Shown here: positions 1-12,463 of the stretch, one piece after another | Numbering within the stretch: position 1 is the first letter of the stretch | Layout: the number at the start of each line of letters is the position of its first letter | NCBI GenBank assembly: GCA_003116975.1 | Contig: BGKB01000043.1 | Span: 372,001-436,000 of the forward strand | Length of the DNA: 64,000 nucleotides | Direction: 5' to 3' | DNA from: Aurantiochytrium sp. KH105 | Taxonomy: Eukaryota > Sar > Bigyra > Thraustochytrida > Thraustochytriidae | The notes under the pieces: model-generated | Databases searched by the model: none | Seen by the model: only the letters and a program-made list of their open reading frames with translations | What the model was told of the DNA's origin: nothing | Made by a program: the position numbers and the translations under genes

Positions 1-1
1 T

Positions 2-535
2 GAGATCAACGCGGAGAGCGGTGCCGTAACCACATGCAAGGCGTTAATCGAGAGCGACAACGTCCGTTCATTCATGAAACGGCAGAGTCCGTCTCCCTTC
101 TCAGAGAGTGGACGACGTTTTTCTTCGTTGCGACGAGGGCGTTTGGATTCGCTCAAGGTTGCGCCCGACGGTACCGACGGGAGCGGTAGTCAAAAGAAAA
201 ATATGAACAGTCTCGAATTGCTCGACTTGGCGGAAGACGATGCTGGAGACGTTGGTGAGACCGGCGTAGTGCACTTCGGCGCCAAGTATCCGCTACCAAC
301 ACGCTGCTTTTCGGAGCTCAAGATCCAGCAAATCGAGCTCATGTTGATGGATCTCTTTGCTCGCTTTTGCGCTGCAGACCCTGCAAACGGGAATGCATGG
401 ACAAAGTACTGCGAGACGCAGCGCGAAATTGAACGTTTTCATACAGCAGCATCGCGAAGTACCAATGCGACGAAGCAAAGCAACAATTCGACTGTGAGTG
501 ACAAGGTGGCCTCCTCGGCCTATATTGAATCATGA
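2..535 (+). CDS. 3' end of an unknown protein (5' truncated by window)
   Basis: The reading frame is open from base 2 to a TGA at 533-535, so this is probably the last 177 residues of a longer gene entering from the left. An ATG at 74 lies inside the frame and need not be the true start. The visible protein is polar, with a basic Ser/Arg-rich stretch, an acidic segment around LLDLAEDDAGD, and a short predicted helical part (residues near FSELKIQQIELMLMDLFARF). No family was recognised. It converges with the gene on the opposite strand that ends at 699. An alternative is that the gene starts at 74 and encodes a 153-residue protein. Confidence 0.55.
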   Translation, partial: EINAESGAVTTCKALIESDNVRSFMKRQSPSPFSESGRRFSSLRRGRLDSLKVAPDGTDGSGSQKKNMNSLELLDLAEDDAGDVGETGVVHFGAKYPLPTRCFSELKIQQIELMLMDLFARFCAADPANGNAWTKYCETQREIERFHTAASRSTNATKQSNNSTVSDKVASSAYIES

Positions 536-698
536 AAACAACAAAAAACAAAAAAGGTTTCTGTAGATTTGAATGTACTCAGTGCAGGACTCGAATGTAG
601 ACTTGAGTCTTCCGCCGCAGAGCGCCCGTTCGTCGCAAAGAAGCGCCCGTTCACTCTTTCTTTGTCGCTCCGGGTACACACACTTAAAATCAGAATTG

Positions 699-3698
699 TC
701 AATGCACAGCTTGTTGCAGAATTCCGGCGATTCTACGAGGATCGTTAAGTCCGAGGAGACCATCAGAGGTCAAACGCGCCTGCTCGGCTGCAGAGTTAAA
801 ATTCGAAGCCTTTTGTGCGCTCCCCGTATGCTCGGCTGCGCGGGCAGCCTGAGACGTAAGGACTGTGGCAAGGGCCGCATTAACCTTGGCTGCAGGCTCG
901 TTCTTCATGCTGCGACCGAGCCATCCAGCATTCGAGCAAGACTCTGCTAGGCTGACACGGGCCCGCGCGAGCTCCGTGATTTCGGACTCGGCGACATTCC
1001 AGTCAGAGCACGTAAGACGCTGAATTCCGGCACGTGCGCTAGCAGCACGCCGGCCAAAACCATCGTTGAGCAAGTCCACACCAACGAGATCCTCGGCCTC
1101 TTGATGGGTTCCGTCGGCAAAGGAAAGCACGCCGCCCCCAACGTCAACCGCGAGATTGCCGCGAGAAAGCTGTGTCGAAGCGGTGAACCAGCGCACAGCA
1201 CCGGTTCCCTTGTCAATTAAAGCGAGGCCAGCTTGAATGGGCACGCGCGCCGATCCGCGCGAGGTGCCGATGCGAACGAGGATTCCATTGTCGCGGATGA
1301 TGGGTGCGGACAGAACGCGAGCCTCCTCGAGTCTGTGCAAGCGCGGGAAGAGTCCGCGAAAGTCGGCGGACCAAGAAAGCTCTGGAGCTCGTCCTCGCGG
1401 CGAGAGAATGAGACGGTGCATTCTGTTATCGTCTGTAATGACGATCTCAGCGCCATCCAAACTGCTTTCCACGTTACGAAGAGGGCGGTATTCCGGTCCA
1501 CAGAGATCAAGAGACCACAGGTCTTGGAGGCCGTCTGCCTGAAACCCATACGCGTGGCAACCGTGCAGCGTGACGACTTGCTGACCGTCAAGGGCAGCAA
1601 GAACGAGCGCTGGGCCGGAAGCTTGCGCAGTTCCCTTGGGAAGTGCTTTGGCCTTGGACACTCTGAACATAAAAGGCTGGTAAAGGTCTGCATCAGCGTC
1701 GATGAGACGCACCAGGTAGACCGCATCAGACCCTGTCTGTGAGGACGGGTCGAGAATGGTGTTCGATTTGATGTAAATATTTCGTCCAAGGGTGGCAAGG
1801 CGGCGCGAGTGCACGCAGTCAGTTCCACTAGGACATGCGAGCTTACGGCGAGGAGCACAAATCGTGCCCGTGGAGGGGTCGATGCCCACGAGGTCGCCGT
1901 CAAGAGTCAGCGCAACGTGACACTTGCCGCCAACGGCTGGCGCAATGTCAACGATCCGGCAGGCATCCACACCTTCTGGTAGTGAAAGACTCCATCCGGG
2001 CACGCCATCCGCAACTCGAAAGGAGTCCACGGAATGGCAGCTACCAGGGTAGAGCACCATATCTCCATGCAGGCGGATATGTGACATGGCTCGCGGACGA
2101 TCTGCTTCGAGGAGGGGCGCGCTCCACACGCTGCGCAGCGTCTCGGTCGTGTATCCTGCCAAGATACCGTTTCCGGCAACCACGGCGCGAGACCCCGTGG
2201 CGTCCACTGCCATCGCCCCGTGCTTGAAAGACTCGGCGCCAGGAGATTGCATCGGTGCGTCAAAGGGGGCAGCTGGTACGAAGCTGGTAGCCGCGTCCAT
2301 CAGCGCAACGTCGGGGCTCAAAACCGTTTCGGCAGGGGCCCAGCTTCGATACGGCGCAAAGGTAAAAGTTCCGTGTGGCCATGGCACGGAATCGCTCAGT
2401 ACGCTGTCAGGTTCACCGGCACCGATTAGCTTGCGGTACCCAACCGTGAGAATGATCGCAAGTAAGCCCGTTCGAAGCAAAAATGTTCCACAGCTCTGCA
2501 ACAGGCCACCACCACCACGACCTGAACGCCGACTCGACCGTTTCCGCTTCCGAGACTTGTATTTATCCTTGCTGTGCTTGCTTGATGCGCCTTTTTTGCT
2601 CTTGTCATGACCAAGAGACTTGCGACGCTCTTCTTTGTTGTTGCGACGATTGTTCTTTTCAGAATGCCGCTTTTCAGTCTTTCCAGAGCGATGGGAGCGT
2701 GCTGCTACGCTTGAGGACCGTCGCGACCTTACAACGCGCGCATCGTCCGGCAGCTTTCCTTTCCGTTCATGCGCGCGACCAGCGCGCTTGCTAGCGGAGC
2801 TCTTATGACTCTTGTGACTCTTGTGGCTGCTGGCTCTACTTCGCGAGGATTTTGGACTTTGAACAAGCTTGTCCGATTTCTGCGTCGAATGACGAGTTCG
2901 CGTATTCGTGTGGCTCCTTCTTTTCCGCAGGGGGAAGCTATCGTCACTATCGCTTTCGCTACTTTGGCTACTACTTTCGTTGTTGCTGTCGCTGCTGTCA
3001 CTATCTCCTCGGGAACGACGATGATGGCGAGAACGATGGCGACGGGTTCTGCTACTACTCCGCGCACTTTTGCCGACCTTTGGACTGAAGATCGGCTGGA
3101 ACTCGAGAGCTGCGCGCTCACGGAGGTCGGCTGCGCTCGCAGATCGAGACCTTTGTGAAGACTCGCTCTCGGATCGTCTCCCTCTCGAAGGTGCCGAGAT
3201 CTGCGTCTGGATTTCGACCAGTGTCACAGCGACCTCGTCGTCTTCATCGATCTTATCAGGGTCGCCCTCGTCACTGCTAAATTCAAAAGCGTCGTCCTCT
3301 TCGCTTGGGTCGCTCAGCTGGGCATCTTCTGCCTCGACGATCTCAAAGTCCTGGCCAGCCGCAAGCCCGTCTTCTTCCTCGTCTTCGTCCGTCAGTGTGC
3401 TGCTGCCAGAGGTACTCGAGAAGTCATCCCCCAGCGAGTCGCTGCTGCTCTCGCTGAGCTCGTCTCTCCTCAGCAGTTCGTCCGCTTCTCTGCGCAGGCG
3501 CTCCGTTTCGCGCCGCCGCTCCTCGCGTCTCCTTTGGTGAGCGCTTTGTTGCTCGGCCTCTTTGCGCCTCTGCTCGACCCTGCGCTCGCGCATCATGGTC
3601 TGCCCGACGCCGTCGGCGTCCTCGAGCCCGCGCTGCACGACGCTGCGCGCCTCGGCCCTGCTCAGCGACCGATTTCCTCTGGGTCTCCAGCTCGCCAT
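699..3698 (-). CDS. Type II membrane protein: SR/acidic N-terminal tail, one TM helix, predicted PQQ/WD-like propeller
   Basis: A single exon encodes 999 residues from an ATG at 3698. Residues 1-95 are charged and probably coiled coil (Arg/Glu-rich). Residues 100-160 are very acidic. Residues 165-395 are Ser/Arg/Lys/His-rich, like splicing-factor SR tails. One hydrophobic helix follows at about 399-421 (FLLRTGLLAIILTVGY), directly after a basic and glycine-rich run, which fits an N-in, C-out type II topology. Residues about 480-880 contain repeating beta-type blocks such as VDSFRVADGVPGWSLSLP and LVGIDPSTGTI, resembling PQQ-like propeller blades. The C-terminus is helical. The propeller would face the ER lumen or cell exterior and the charged tail the cytosol. 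The function is unknown and the propeller call comes from sequence pattern only. Confidence 0.72.
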   Translation of the reverse strand: MASWRPRGNRSLSRAEARSVVQRGLEDADGVGQTMMRERRVEQRRKEAEQQSAHQRRREERRRETERLRREADELLRRDELSESSSDSLGDDFSSTSGSSTLTDEDEEEDGLAAGQDFEIVEAEDAQLSDPSEEDDAFEFSSDEGDPDKIDEDDEVAVTLVEIQTQISAPSRGRRSESESSQRSRSASAADLRERAALEFQPIFSPKVGKSARSSSRTRRHRSRHHRRSRGDSDSSDSNNESSSQSSESDSDDSFPLRKRRSHTNTRTRHSTQKSDKLVQSPKSSRSRASSHKSHKSHKSSASKRAGRAHERKGKLPDDARVVRSRRSSSVAARSHRSGKTEKRHSEKNNRRNNKEERRKSLGHDKSKKGASSKHSKDKYKSRKRKRSSRRSGRGGGGLLQSCGTFLLRTGLLAIILTVGYRKLIGAGEPDSVLSDSVPWPHGTFTFAPYRSWAPAETVLSPDVALMDAATSFVPAAPFDAPMQSPGAESFKHGAMAVDATGSRAVVAGNGILAGYTTETLRSVWSAPLLEADRPRAMSHIRLHGDMVLYPGSCHSVDSFRVADGVPGWSLSLPEGVDACRIVDIAPAVGGKCHVALTLDGDLVGIDPSTGTICAPRRKLACPSGTDCVHSRRLATLGRNIYIKSNTILDPSSQTGSDAVYLVRLIDADADLYQPFMFRVSKAKALPKGTAQASGPALVLAALDGQQVVTLHGCHAYGFQADGLQDLWSLDLCGPEYRPLRNVESSLDGAEIVITDDNRMHRLILSPRGRAPELSWSADFRGLFPRLHRLEEARVLSAPIIRDNGILVRIGTSRGSARVPIQAGLALIDKGTGAVRWFTASTQLSRGNLAVDVGGGVLSFADGTHQEAEDLVGVDLLNDGFGRRAASARAGIQRLTCSDWNVAESEITELARARVSLAESCSNAGWLGRSMKNEPAAKVNAALATVLTSQAARAAEHTGSAQKASNFNSAAEQARLTSDGLLGLNDPRRIAGILQQAVH

Positions 3699-4750
3699 GC
3701 TTCACCGCCGCCGGCAACCGTGCTGCACGAGCTTGTGCTGCACGAGCTTGTGCTGCACGAGCTTATGCTGCACGAGCACGAGCACGAGCACGAGCGCGCA
3801 GCCAATCTCCGATGCCTGCCGCGCCGCAGCCGCTTTCCGCCACGCGCCGCCGCTCTTCGCCGAGCCGAGGGCCGCGGCGCTGCGCGCTGGCCCGCGTCCG
3901 CGCCTCGCGCGCCGTCGCGACGCGGGGCTGGGGCTTCGGACTCTGCCGCGAGCGAGCGGAGTTGTGCAACCAGGAGCTCCCGCGTAGTGCTACTACTCCT
4001 GTGCTACTCCGCGGGCGAGGCGCCAGTGCCACGTCGCGCTTTGCGCCACTTGCGGCGCGTGCAGACAAGGGCTTTATGCGCGCCCGCAAGTGGGACTCAC
4101 GCTTGCTTGCTACTTGCTTTGCTTGCCATGGTTGCTTGCTTGCTTTGCTTGCTTTGCTTGCTGTTAGGGATCGCTCGTAATGGCTTGCACGCGCCCCTTC
4201 ACATCCGCATGCCGCGACGCGGAGAAGCAGCGCGACGCGCAACGCGAGGAGGGGAGGGGAGGAGGAGGGAGGGGATGCGGCAGGCTGCAGGGGCGGTAGG
4301 CTGCAGATCGCGCAGGCAGACACGCGCAAGAGGTCGGGAAGGACAGCTATGTCCAGGACAGGGAGGGCGTACGGTCGGCGGCCCGTGCAAAAATCCTGGA
4401 AAAATGGATTCGGGCGGCCGGCCAGCACGGGTCCCACGCTCGAAGCCTTTGTTGGGGGTCATTGATACGGAGAGAAGCTGAGGCTCGGAAACAGCCAGCT
4501 TCCCTGATGGATGCCGTCAATGCGATTATGATGGGGAGACAAAAGAGTACAGATGCTGAGGATGCTGATTTCATTCGTTGATCGATCAGCTCGTTCGCAA
4601 GTTTTGACAACCAATTGCTTGTCAACAGCGTCCAGCATTAATCGTGACGGGAAAAGCGCAGGAGTCGTTGTAAAAGAAATAATGAGAAAGATAAACCTTT
4701 TGGGTTTGACGTGGTATACGTAGGTAGGTAAATCTGGTGGTCTGGATTGT
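3699..4750. other. Intergenic region with low-complexity repeats
   Basis: This lies between the 5' end of the propeller gene and the 3' end of the GST-like gene. It contains a 15-bp/6-bp compound repeat, a run of CTTGC/TTTGC units (about 4103-4162), and GC-rich purine-rich DNA around 4230-4280. Open frames here are arginine- and alanine-rich with no family features. It probably includes the promoter of the gene ending at 3698. Confidence 0.5.
3720..3794. repeat. Compound tandem repeat, 15-bp units running into 6-bp units
   Basis: Three perfect 15-bp units (GTGCTGCACGAGCTT at 3720, 3735 and 3750) and a fourth that starts with A run into four 6-bp units (CACGAG at 3771-3794). The hexamer is contained within the 15-mer. 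It lies just upstream of the ATG of the minus-strand gene that starts at 3698. Confidence 0.9.
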
Positions 4751-5992
4751 TCACATCGACGAAGAGACATACTTTTCGAGGTAGAGCGTAGATTTGCGGT
4801 TAGGCCCGGGGGGCTTGACCAAACGGCATTTCGAAAGATCGACATCCGCAATGGCGAGCGCATGCGGCCCAATCTCCGATAAAAATGTGCGACATGATGG
4901 GTCCGCACGTGCCACATCGACAATGCGCTGGAACTTCCATGCGTCAAAGGACTGGACGGCGCGCGAGCCGCTGTGGCCACCAATCTGAAAGTGGGCAGAC
5001 CCGAGACCTCGAGGGAGCTCTGCGGAAAGTTTGTCGGGATGTTCAGCAATGTACCTCTTGAGCGCATCGACCGTATTGAGAAGGATCGGCAGGTGATCTG
5101 AACAGAACAAGCGCAAGATTGGCATGAGCGTGCGCGGAATCTGATCATCGGACAAAAAGCCAGCGGCACCAACGGGTTCGGATGAAAATTTGCGCGACGT
5201 GTCATCGAAGGTGTGCGACTGCTCCGGGCCCGGGTGTGCGAAGCCCCGAACCCGCTCCACATACTCTGCGACTGCAGGAAAACTTTCCTTCATCATTTTC
5301 CCAGGCACGGGATCGCGATAGAGGTGCGCGTACATAAAGGTGATGAGACCAAAGTCTCCAGCGCAGGGAGCGTCTCCGAGAAGATAGCGGTGCTGCTGCA
5401 AATGTGTGGTCATGGCCTCGAGAAAGAATTTGTAGGTCGCTTCGATGCCAGGAATCGTTTCTGGCGAGACGCCGAGACCTGGAAGCATGCCGGAAAACTG
5501 TGTCATGTTCCGTCTGGCCAGCTTAATTCGTGCAACAGCGTCCTGTGGAGAGGACTTGGCATGTCGCGCGGGTTGGCCAGCACGATCCCATTCATGCGCG
5601 AGATAATCAAGTTGCTCAGGAAAGCTCCATCGGTAATGCATGCCTGCCATGATGAGCCATTGGTCGCCAAAAGTTTCCAAGATGCTCGACACGAGACGTT
5701 GGCGGGGCGTTGCAGGAATCACGGGGCGATCTCCTCCAAGCTTGCGCTCAAAGTGGTCGATTATGACAGTGGTATCTTGCACGACCGTGCCGTCCACATC
5801 AAGAACGACCGGCACGACGGCCCAACCAACATGAGGGAGAATCACCTTGCGGTAGACGTCGGCACTCGCCGTCACGAGTCGCAGCGGGACGCCTTTGTAG
5901 CGAAGGTACGCGTGAGCCTTGCCCGTGTAGGCCGATTGCTCCATGCCGAGCAGAGTAACCTCATCGCCTGGCTTTGTCTGTGAGTCCGCCAT
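4751..5992 (-). CDS. Glutathione S-transferase-like protein with C-terminal extension
   Basis: A single exon encodes 413 residues from an ATG at 5992. Residues about 12-90 form a thioredoxin-fold GST N-domain: beta strand VTLLGMEQSAYTGKAHAYL, the cis-proline motif VVPVVLD, and QDTTVIIDHFE in the position of the glutathione-binding turn. Residues about 100-255 match the all-helical GST C-domain, including LLGDAPCAGDFGLI, the usual N-capping region. About 150 further residues follow, longer than a typical GST of 200-250. A catalytic Ser/Tyr is not obvious; Ser15 and Tyr17 in SAYTGK are candidates. The probable role is detoxification or redox binding in the cytosol. The substrate is unknown and a non-catalytic role is possible. 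No signal peptide is seen. Confidence 0.78.
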   Translation of the reverse strand: MADSQTKPGDEVTLLGMEQSAYTGKAHAYLRYKGVPLRLVTASADVYRKVILPHVGWAVVPVVLDVDGTVVQDTTVIIDHFERKLGGDRPVIPATPRQRLVSSILETFGDQWLIMAGMHYRWSFPEQLDYLAHEWDRAGQPARHAKSSPQDAVARIKLARRNMTQFSGMLPGLGVSPETIPGIEATYKFFLEAMTTHLQQHRYLLGDAPCAGDFGLITFMYAHLYRDPVPGKMMKESFPAVAEYVERVRGFAHPGPEQSHTFDDTSRKFSSEPVGAAGFLSDDQIPRTLMPILRLFCSDHLPILLNTVDALKRYIAEHPDKLSAELPRGLGSAHFQIGGHSGSRAVQSFDAWKFQRIVDVARADPSCRTFLSEIGPHALAIADVDLSKCRLVKPPGPNRKSTLYLEKYVSSSM

Positions 5993-6602
5993 GGTTAATT
6001 CTTTGGGCCTCGACCGAGCGCCCCTTGTCTCCGCGTCTGTCTGTCTACCTACAACAGCGTCGGGGCCTATTGCTCTTTGGCCGCGCCCGAGTCCTCGAGG
6101 GTTTGACCTCGCGTGCTGGGTCGCGCTCGCTAATCAAGAACTGGGCTCGCCTTTGGACGGACAAGTCGGGATGGTCGGTATGATGATGTCATCACATCGG
6201 CGTCTCCCTGGAAGCATCAGCCGGCAGGGGAGGGGGGAGGTGTGCCAGGACTGGCTCACGGTCAACGACAAGAGGAAGACAAGGGAGCAATTTTACCCTA
6301 CGTGAATTCTATAACGAGATGTATTTTCGCAAAAGGATTGGTTATGTTTGATCAAGTAGTACAAAAGAAAGGAACTGCCTTTACGTAAAAAGGCCGTGCC
6401 GTTTTTGAAGGTGTGACGCTCGTTCTGCACGTTTGTGGTTTCTTGGCGAGCAAAAACCTGGGTCGTGGGCTCTGTTGAATTGGCCACACGCAGGTAGGAG
6501 GATGCAATTTGACGGGGAAATGGAGCAAAAAGTGCTTGTCTGGTTGCTTGCTTGTCTTGGTTGGTTGCTTGCTTCATTGCATTGGTTTCCTCTTCATGTA
6601 TC
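5993..6602. other. Intergenic region
   Basis: This holds the 5' flank of the GST-like gene and the 3' flank of the glycerol-3-phosphate dehydrogenase gene, both on the minus strand. Its right part is AT-richer (6300-6400). A run of TTGCTTG/GTTGCTTGC units lies around 6534-6580. No gene is visible. Confidence 0.4.
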
Positions 6603-7778
6603 TCACAGCATTGAGCGCGCGAGAGGCACTCCAGGTTCCTCGAGCATTTTTTCAGACTTGGAAAGGCCGTCAAAGATCGTCTCCGGGTTTGCGCCCTCAA
6701 AGGCAATGCGGTGAATGTTGCAAAAGAGGGGAAAGTGGTCATCAGCATTGCCCTTGGGAAACTCTGCAGCGAGGACCTTGAAGACCTCGGCGCAAGTGAG
6801 CGTACCCTGGAGCTTTTGTCCGCCGAGGAGATCAGCCTCAATTTCCTCCCAGTTCTTGCTTCCAGCCACGAAAGCCTCGGCGCACTTGCGGTTGCGGCCT
6901 CCATAGCAAGTCGTGATGAGATCGGCGGCGCCGCACGACTGCAAGAGAATCTCCGTGGGAAACTCGCCGCTGCGCAGCTCGATGAAGCGTCCGATCTCCA
7001 AGAGGCCGATGCGGATGATGGCCGCCTTGGCGTTATTGCCGTAACCGAGACCGTCGCAGAAGCCAGCGCCAAGGGCGACAATATTTTTCAAGGCGCCGCA
7101 AAGCTCGACGGCATCCGAGTCGCGGACAGTGGTAACGTGAAACTTGGGGCGGTGAAAGACTTCTTGCAGCACGCGGGCATGGCCGGCCGGGCCGCCGATG
7201 GTGGCCTCTGCAAAGTCGCCGTCGGCAATTTCGGAGGCTACATTTGCGCCCATGAGCGCCGAGACCTCGATGCCGAGGCCCTTTCGGATGACATCCGAAA
7301 CGAGGACGATGCCAGACTCGTCGAAGTCGATGCCCTTGATGAGGGAGATAGCGATGGCGTTTTTGGCCATGTTCTCCTTGATGGTCGGAAGAAGTCCCTC
7401 GAGGAACTGATGCGGGACCACAAAGATGAGCACGTCAGCGCCCTTGCAGGCGGTGGCCAGGTCGGGTTCGGCCACGATGTTCTTGGGGAGCTTAACGCCC
7501 GGAAGGTACTTGACGTTTTCATGGTCCGTGTTCATGATCTCTGTGAGCTTGCGGCCCTCGACCTCCTCCTCGTGCACCCACATGAGGACCTCCTCCTTGA
7601 AGAGCTTGGGTTTTTCGGCGCAATTTTCTGCCACGAGGATGCCCGCGGTACAGCCCCAGTTTCCGGACCCAATGATGGAGACCTTGAGTGGTGGCTTGGG
7701 CATCTTGTCGTGTTCCTGTCGCTCGGCCTCTTCGCGGTCGCCGAGTCCCAGCGTCATTTGTTGGAGACGCTGCAGCAT
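6603..7778 (-). CDS. GPD1: NAD-dependent glycerol-3-phosphate dehydrogenase
   Basis: A single exon encodes 391 residues from an ATG at 7778; a second ATG (Met26) just before the conserved core could also be used. The enzyme interconverts dihydroxyacetone phosphate and sn-glycerol-3-phosphate with NADH, supplying glycerolipid backbones and balancing redox. The Rossmann motif GSGNWG is at about 37-42. FVVPHQFL, ALMGANVASEIADGDFAEATIG and the signature GALKNIVALGAGFCDGLGYG, with its catalytic lysine, are all present, as is the NTKAA-like NNAKAAIIRIGL. The length suits eukaryotic cytosolic GPD1 plus about 25 extra N-terminal residues. The protein ends ARSML, a possible weak PTS1. An N-terminal RLQQMTLGL resembles a PTS2 but lacks the required His/Gln. 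Confidence 0.96.
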   Translation of the reverse strand: MLQRLQQMTLGLGDREEAERQEHDKMPKPPLKVSIIGSGNWGCTAGILVAENCAEKPKLFKEEVLMWVHEEEVEGRKLTEIMNTDHENVKYLPGVKLPKNIVAEPDLATACKGADVLIFVVPHQFLEGLLPTIKENMAKNAIAISLIKGIDFDESGIVLVSDVIRKGLGIEVSALMGANVASEIADGDFAEATIGGPAGHARVLQEVFHRPKFHVTTVRDSDAVELCGALKNIVALGAGFCDGLGYGNNAKAAIIRIGLLEIGRFIELRSGEFPTEILLQSCGAADLITTCYGGRNRKCAEAFVAGSKNWEEIEADLLGGQKLQGTLTCAEVFKVLAAEFPKGNADDHFPLFCNIHRIAFEGANPETIFDGLSKSEKMLEEPGVPLARSML

Positions 7779-10451
<2,673 letters not shown>

Positions 10452-10860
10452 ATGGGCGGCGACGGGGGCACGCTCGCCGTGAAGCGCGCGTACTTGCGCG
10501 GCGAGGGCCGTGACAAGGATCGGAGCCGGCAGAACGCAGAGAAGGCAGCGAGCGCAGAGCAGAGGGCCATCGCGCTCAGGCGTTGCAGTCTCTCGGGCGA
10601 GCCATTACGCGCTCCGGTGGTGTGCTGCGAGCTCGGGAACTTGTACAACAAAGAGGCGGTGCTGCAGCGTCTGGTCGAAGGCCCGCCTTTGGAAGATGCA
10701 TTCAGCCACATTAAGATGAAGGAGATGATCAACTGCGTACTGACGCCCAACCCGGCCTTTGCTTCATCCCAAAAGAGCCATTCTTCCGCATCATCGTCAT
10801 CCTCAACATCGACAACACGATCAGGAGCAGAAACAGCGACATCGGCGACAGACACAAAGG

Positions 10861-10901
<41 letters not shown>

Positions 10902-11261
10902 GCAACAGCAGCAAATTCTCTGACCTTTTGGTCGGACACGGACGCGGGACCCGCAGCGTTTATCTGCCCCGTAACTCAGCTCGAGATGAACGGCAACCAT
11001 CCGTTCGTCTGCTTGTATCCGTCGGGCCGAGTTCTTAGCAACAAGGCCTTGACCGAAGTTCCAGAAACACGCGAAGGCGAACGAATCATCCCATTGAACC
11101 CATCGTCGGAGGAACGGGCTACGTTGTTGGAAAGTCTACTTGCCAGACGCAAGGAAGCCAAACTTGAGCGCAAAAAGAGCAAAAAGAGCAAGAAACGAAT
11201 TGCTAGCGGCAACCCTGAAAAGGACGAGAATGCCGAAATGGAGAAAAAAAGGAAGAGCTGA
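10452..11261 (+). CDS. RTF2: Replication termination factor 2 (RTF2) homologue
   Basis: A single exon encodes 269 residues. The start at 10452 has a good context (ACCATGG), and the N-terminus MGGDGGTLAVKRAYL matches the family's characteristic MG.DGG opening. Known RTF2 proteins act at stalled forks and in pre-mRNA splicing. Residues 43-80 (RRCSLSGEPLRAPVVCCEL, then LYNKEAVLQRL) form the first U-box/RING-like half. Residues 170-200 (FICPVTQLEMNG, YPSGRVLSNKAL) form the second. Between them is a low-complexity linker of Ser/Thr then poly-Ala/Thr encoded by GCA/ACA repeats (about 10858-10910). The C-terminus is lysine-rich (KKSKKSKKR), probably nuclear-localising. An in-frame ATG at 10398 would add 18 residues but spoils the conserved N-terminus. 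Confidence 0.92.
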
Positions 11262-11442
11262 AAAAACTTTCTCTCCATGCTTGGGCCTGCCCTGGTTGCT
11301 GTCGTCACGCGCTCTTCTTTTTTAAAATCCATTCGTTTCCTTAGTTCCTGTCCTGTCAGGTAGGTAGCAAAAGCAGGCGTCATTGTCGCCGCCGCGCGAG
11401 AGTTCTGCTCTCTCTACACTTGTCTGGATACGCAACAGCATC

Positions 11443-12463
11443 TCACTTTTGCGCTTGATCTGTAGGATCTGCAAAGTTGCTTGATAGCTTGCTTAGCACG
11501 TGGTCTTCGTACGTGGTGCCGTCAGGGAGAATGGGTGCGTGAAGGTTCGGCTCAAAAAAGAACGGGAGCGAGACACGATCTCTGTCGCGCGGTGCCAGGA
11601 CACGATGAGGCGTTGCCTTGAAGTATCCGCCGGTCCAGAAGTCAAGCACGTCTCCGATATTCACCACCAAACAGTCAGGAACAGGATCGACATGCTCCCA
11701 CGCGCCGTTTTCGCGTCGTATCTGCAAACATCCCGGCGTGTCGTCCTGGAGGATCATTGTCAAGAGACCGTAGTCGCGATGCTCACCCACGCCCTGCTCT
11801 TCGACGCCAGTCGGTGAACTCGCCGGTGGGTATCTGATTGCCCGCATAATCCAGAAGGGATCGTCGTACATTTCCGGCAGGTTCATAATGCCGTGGGCCT
11901 CTTCCTGCGTGCAAGTCTCACGAAGACCGTCGTCAACTTTCGCCATAATTCTAAATCCCAAGTCTGTCATTGCATCAGCGTACGCTGTGAAAGCAGTACG
12001 CAGCCCAGGTGCTTCTTCCTCGGTTGGCCAGAGGTTCGCCTTGTGCATAAAGTGTGCCGGGTCATCATCGACTCTTGATCCTTTTCCTGCCATGGGTATT
12101 TCGCGCATCAAATCGAGCCCTTCGTGCTGATCGGCCTTGCCTTGCGTCACGTTTTGTCCGCACACCTGAAATCCGCGAAAGCCTGTCGCAGCCCCTTGCA
12201 ACATGATGCGCTCCTTTGCTTTGCGTGGCAGCGCAAAGACTTTGCGACTTTGCGCAAGGGCTTCTTCAAGCACACGGCTCTCCACACCGTGATCTCTCAA
12301 GACGAGAAAACCATGGCCTCGAAGGGCTTGCACGAATTCTGTAGCCTACGCAGGTGCGCTCGACGGGTCAACCATGCTCGGTTAGTCGTCCTACTTTCGC
12401 AAGATACTCGTTGTTTTCGGCACGTACAGAGCTGCGTGCGAGCGACACAGTCGGGACCCCCAT
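11443..12463 (-). CDS. 2-oxoglutarate/Fe(II) oxygenase, isopenicillin-N-synthase-like family (two exons)
   Basis: The coding sequence is exon 1 at 12463-12428 and exon 2 at 12345-11443, giving 312 residues. The long exon has no ATG before the conserved core. Splicing an 82-bp intron adds MGVPTVSLARSS in frame ahead of ATEFVQALRGHGFLVLRDHG, the usual N-terminal DIOX_N start of this family. The iron ligands are His201 and Asp203 (GEHRDYG) and His259 (TPHRVL). Arg269 (RVSLPFFFEPN) binds the 2-oxoglutarate carboxylate. Members hydroxylate, desaturate or ring-close small molecules. The substrate is not predictable; a gibberellin-type role is not implied. The gene is divergent to the glutaminase-like gene at 13193. 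The upstream frame stays open beyond 12463, so an earlier start cannot be excluded. Confidence 0.85.
12346..12427 (-). other. Spliceosomal intron, 82 bp, phase 0
   Basis: On the minus strand the donor is TCT|GTACGT (first base at 12427) and the acceptor is TGCGTAG|GCT (last base at 12346). A CTAAC branch-point motif lies about 40 bases before the acceptor. Splicing removes an in-frame TAG and restores a family-typical N-terminus, which strongly supports it. Confidence 0.85.
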
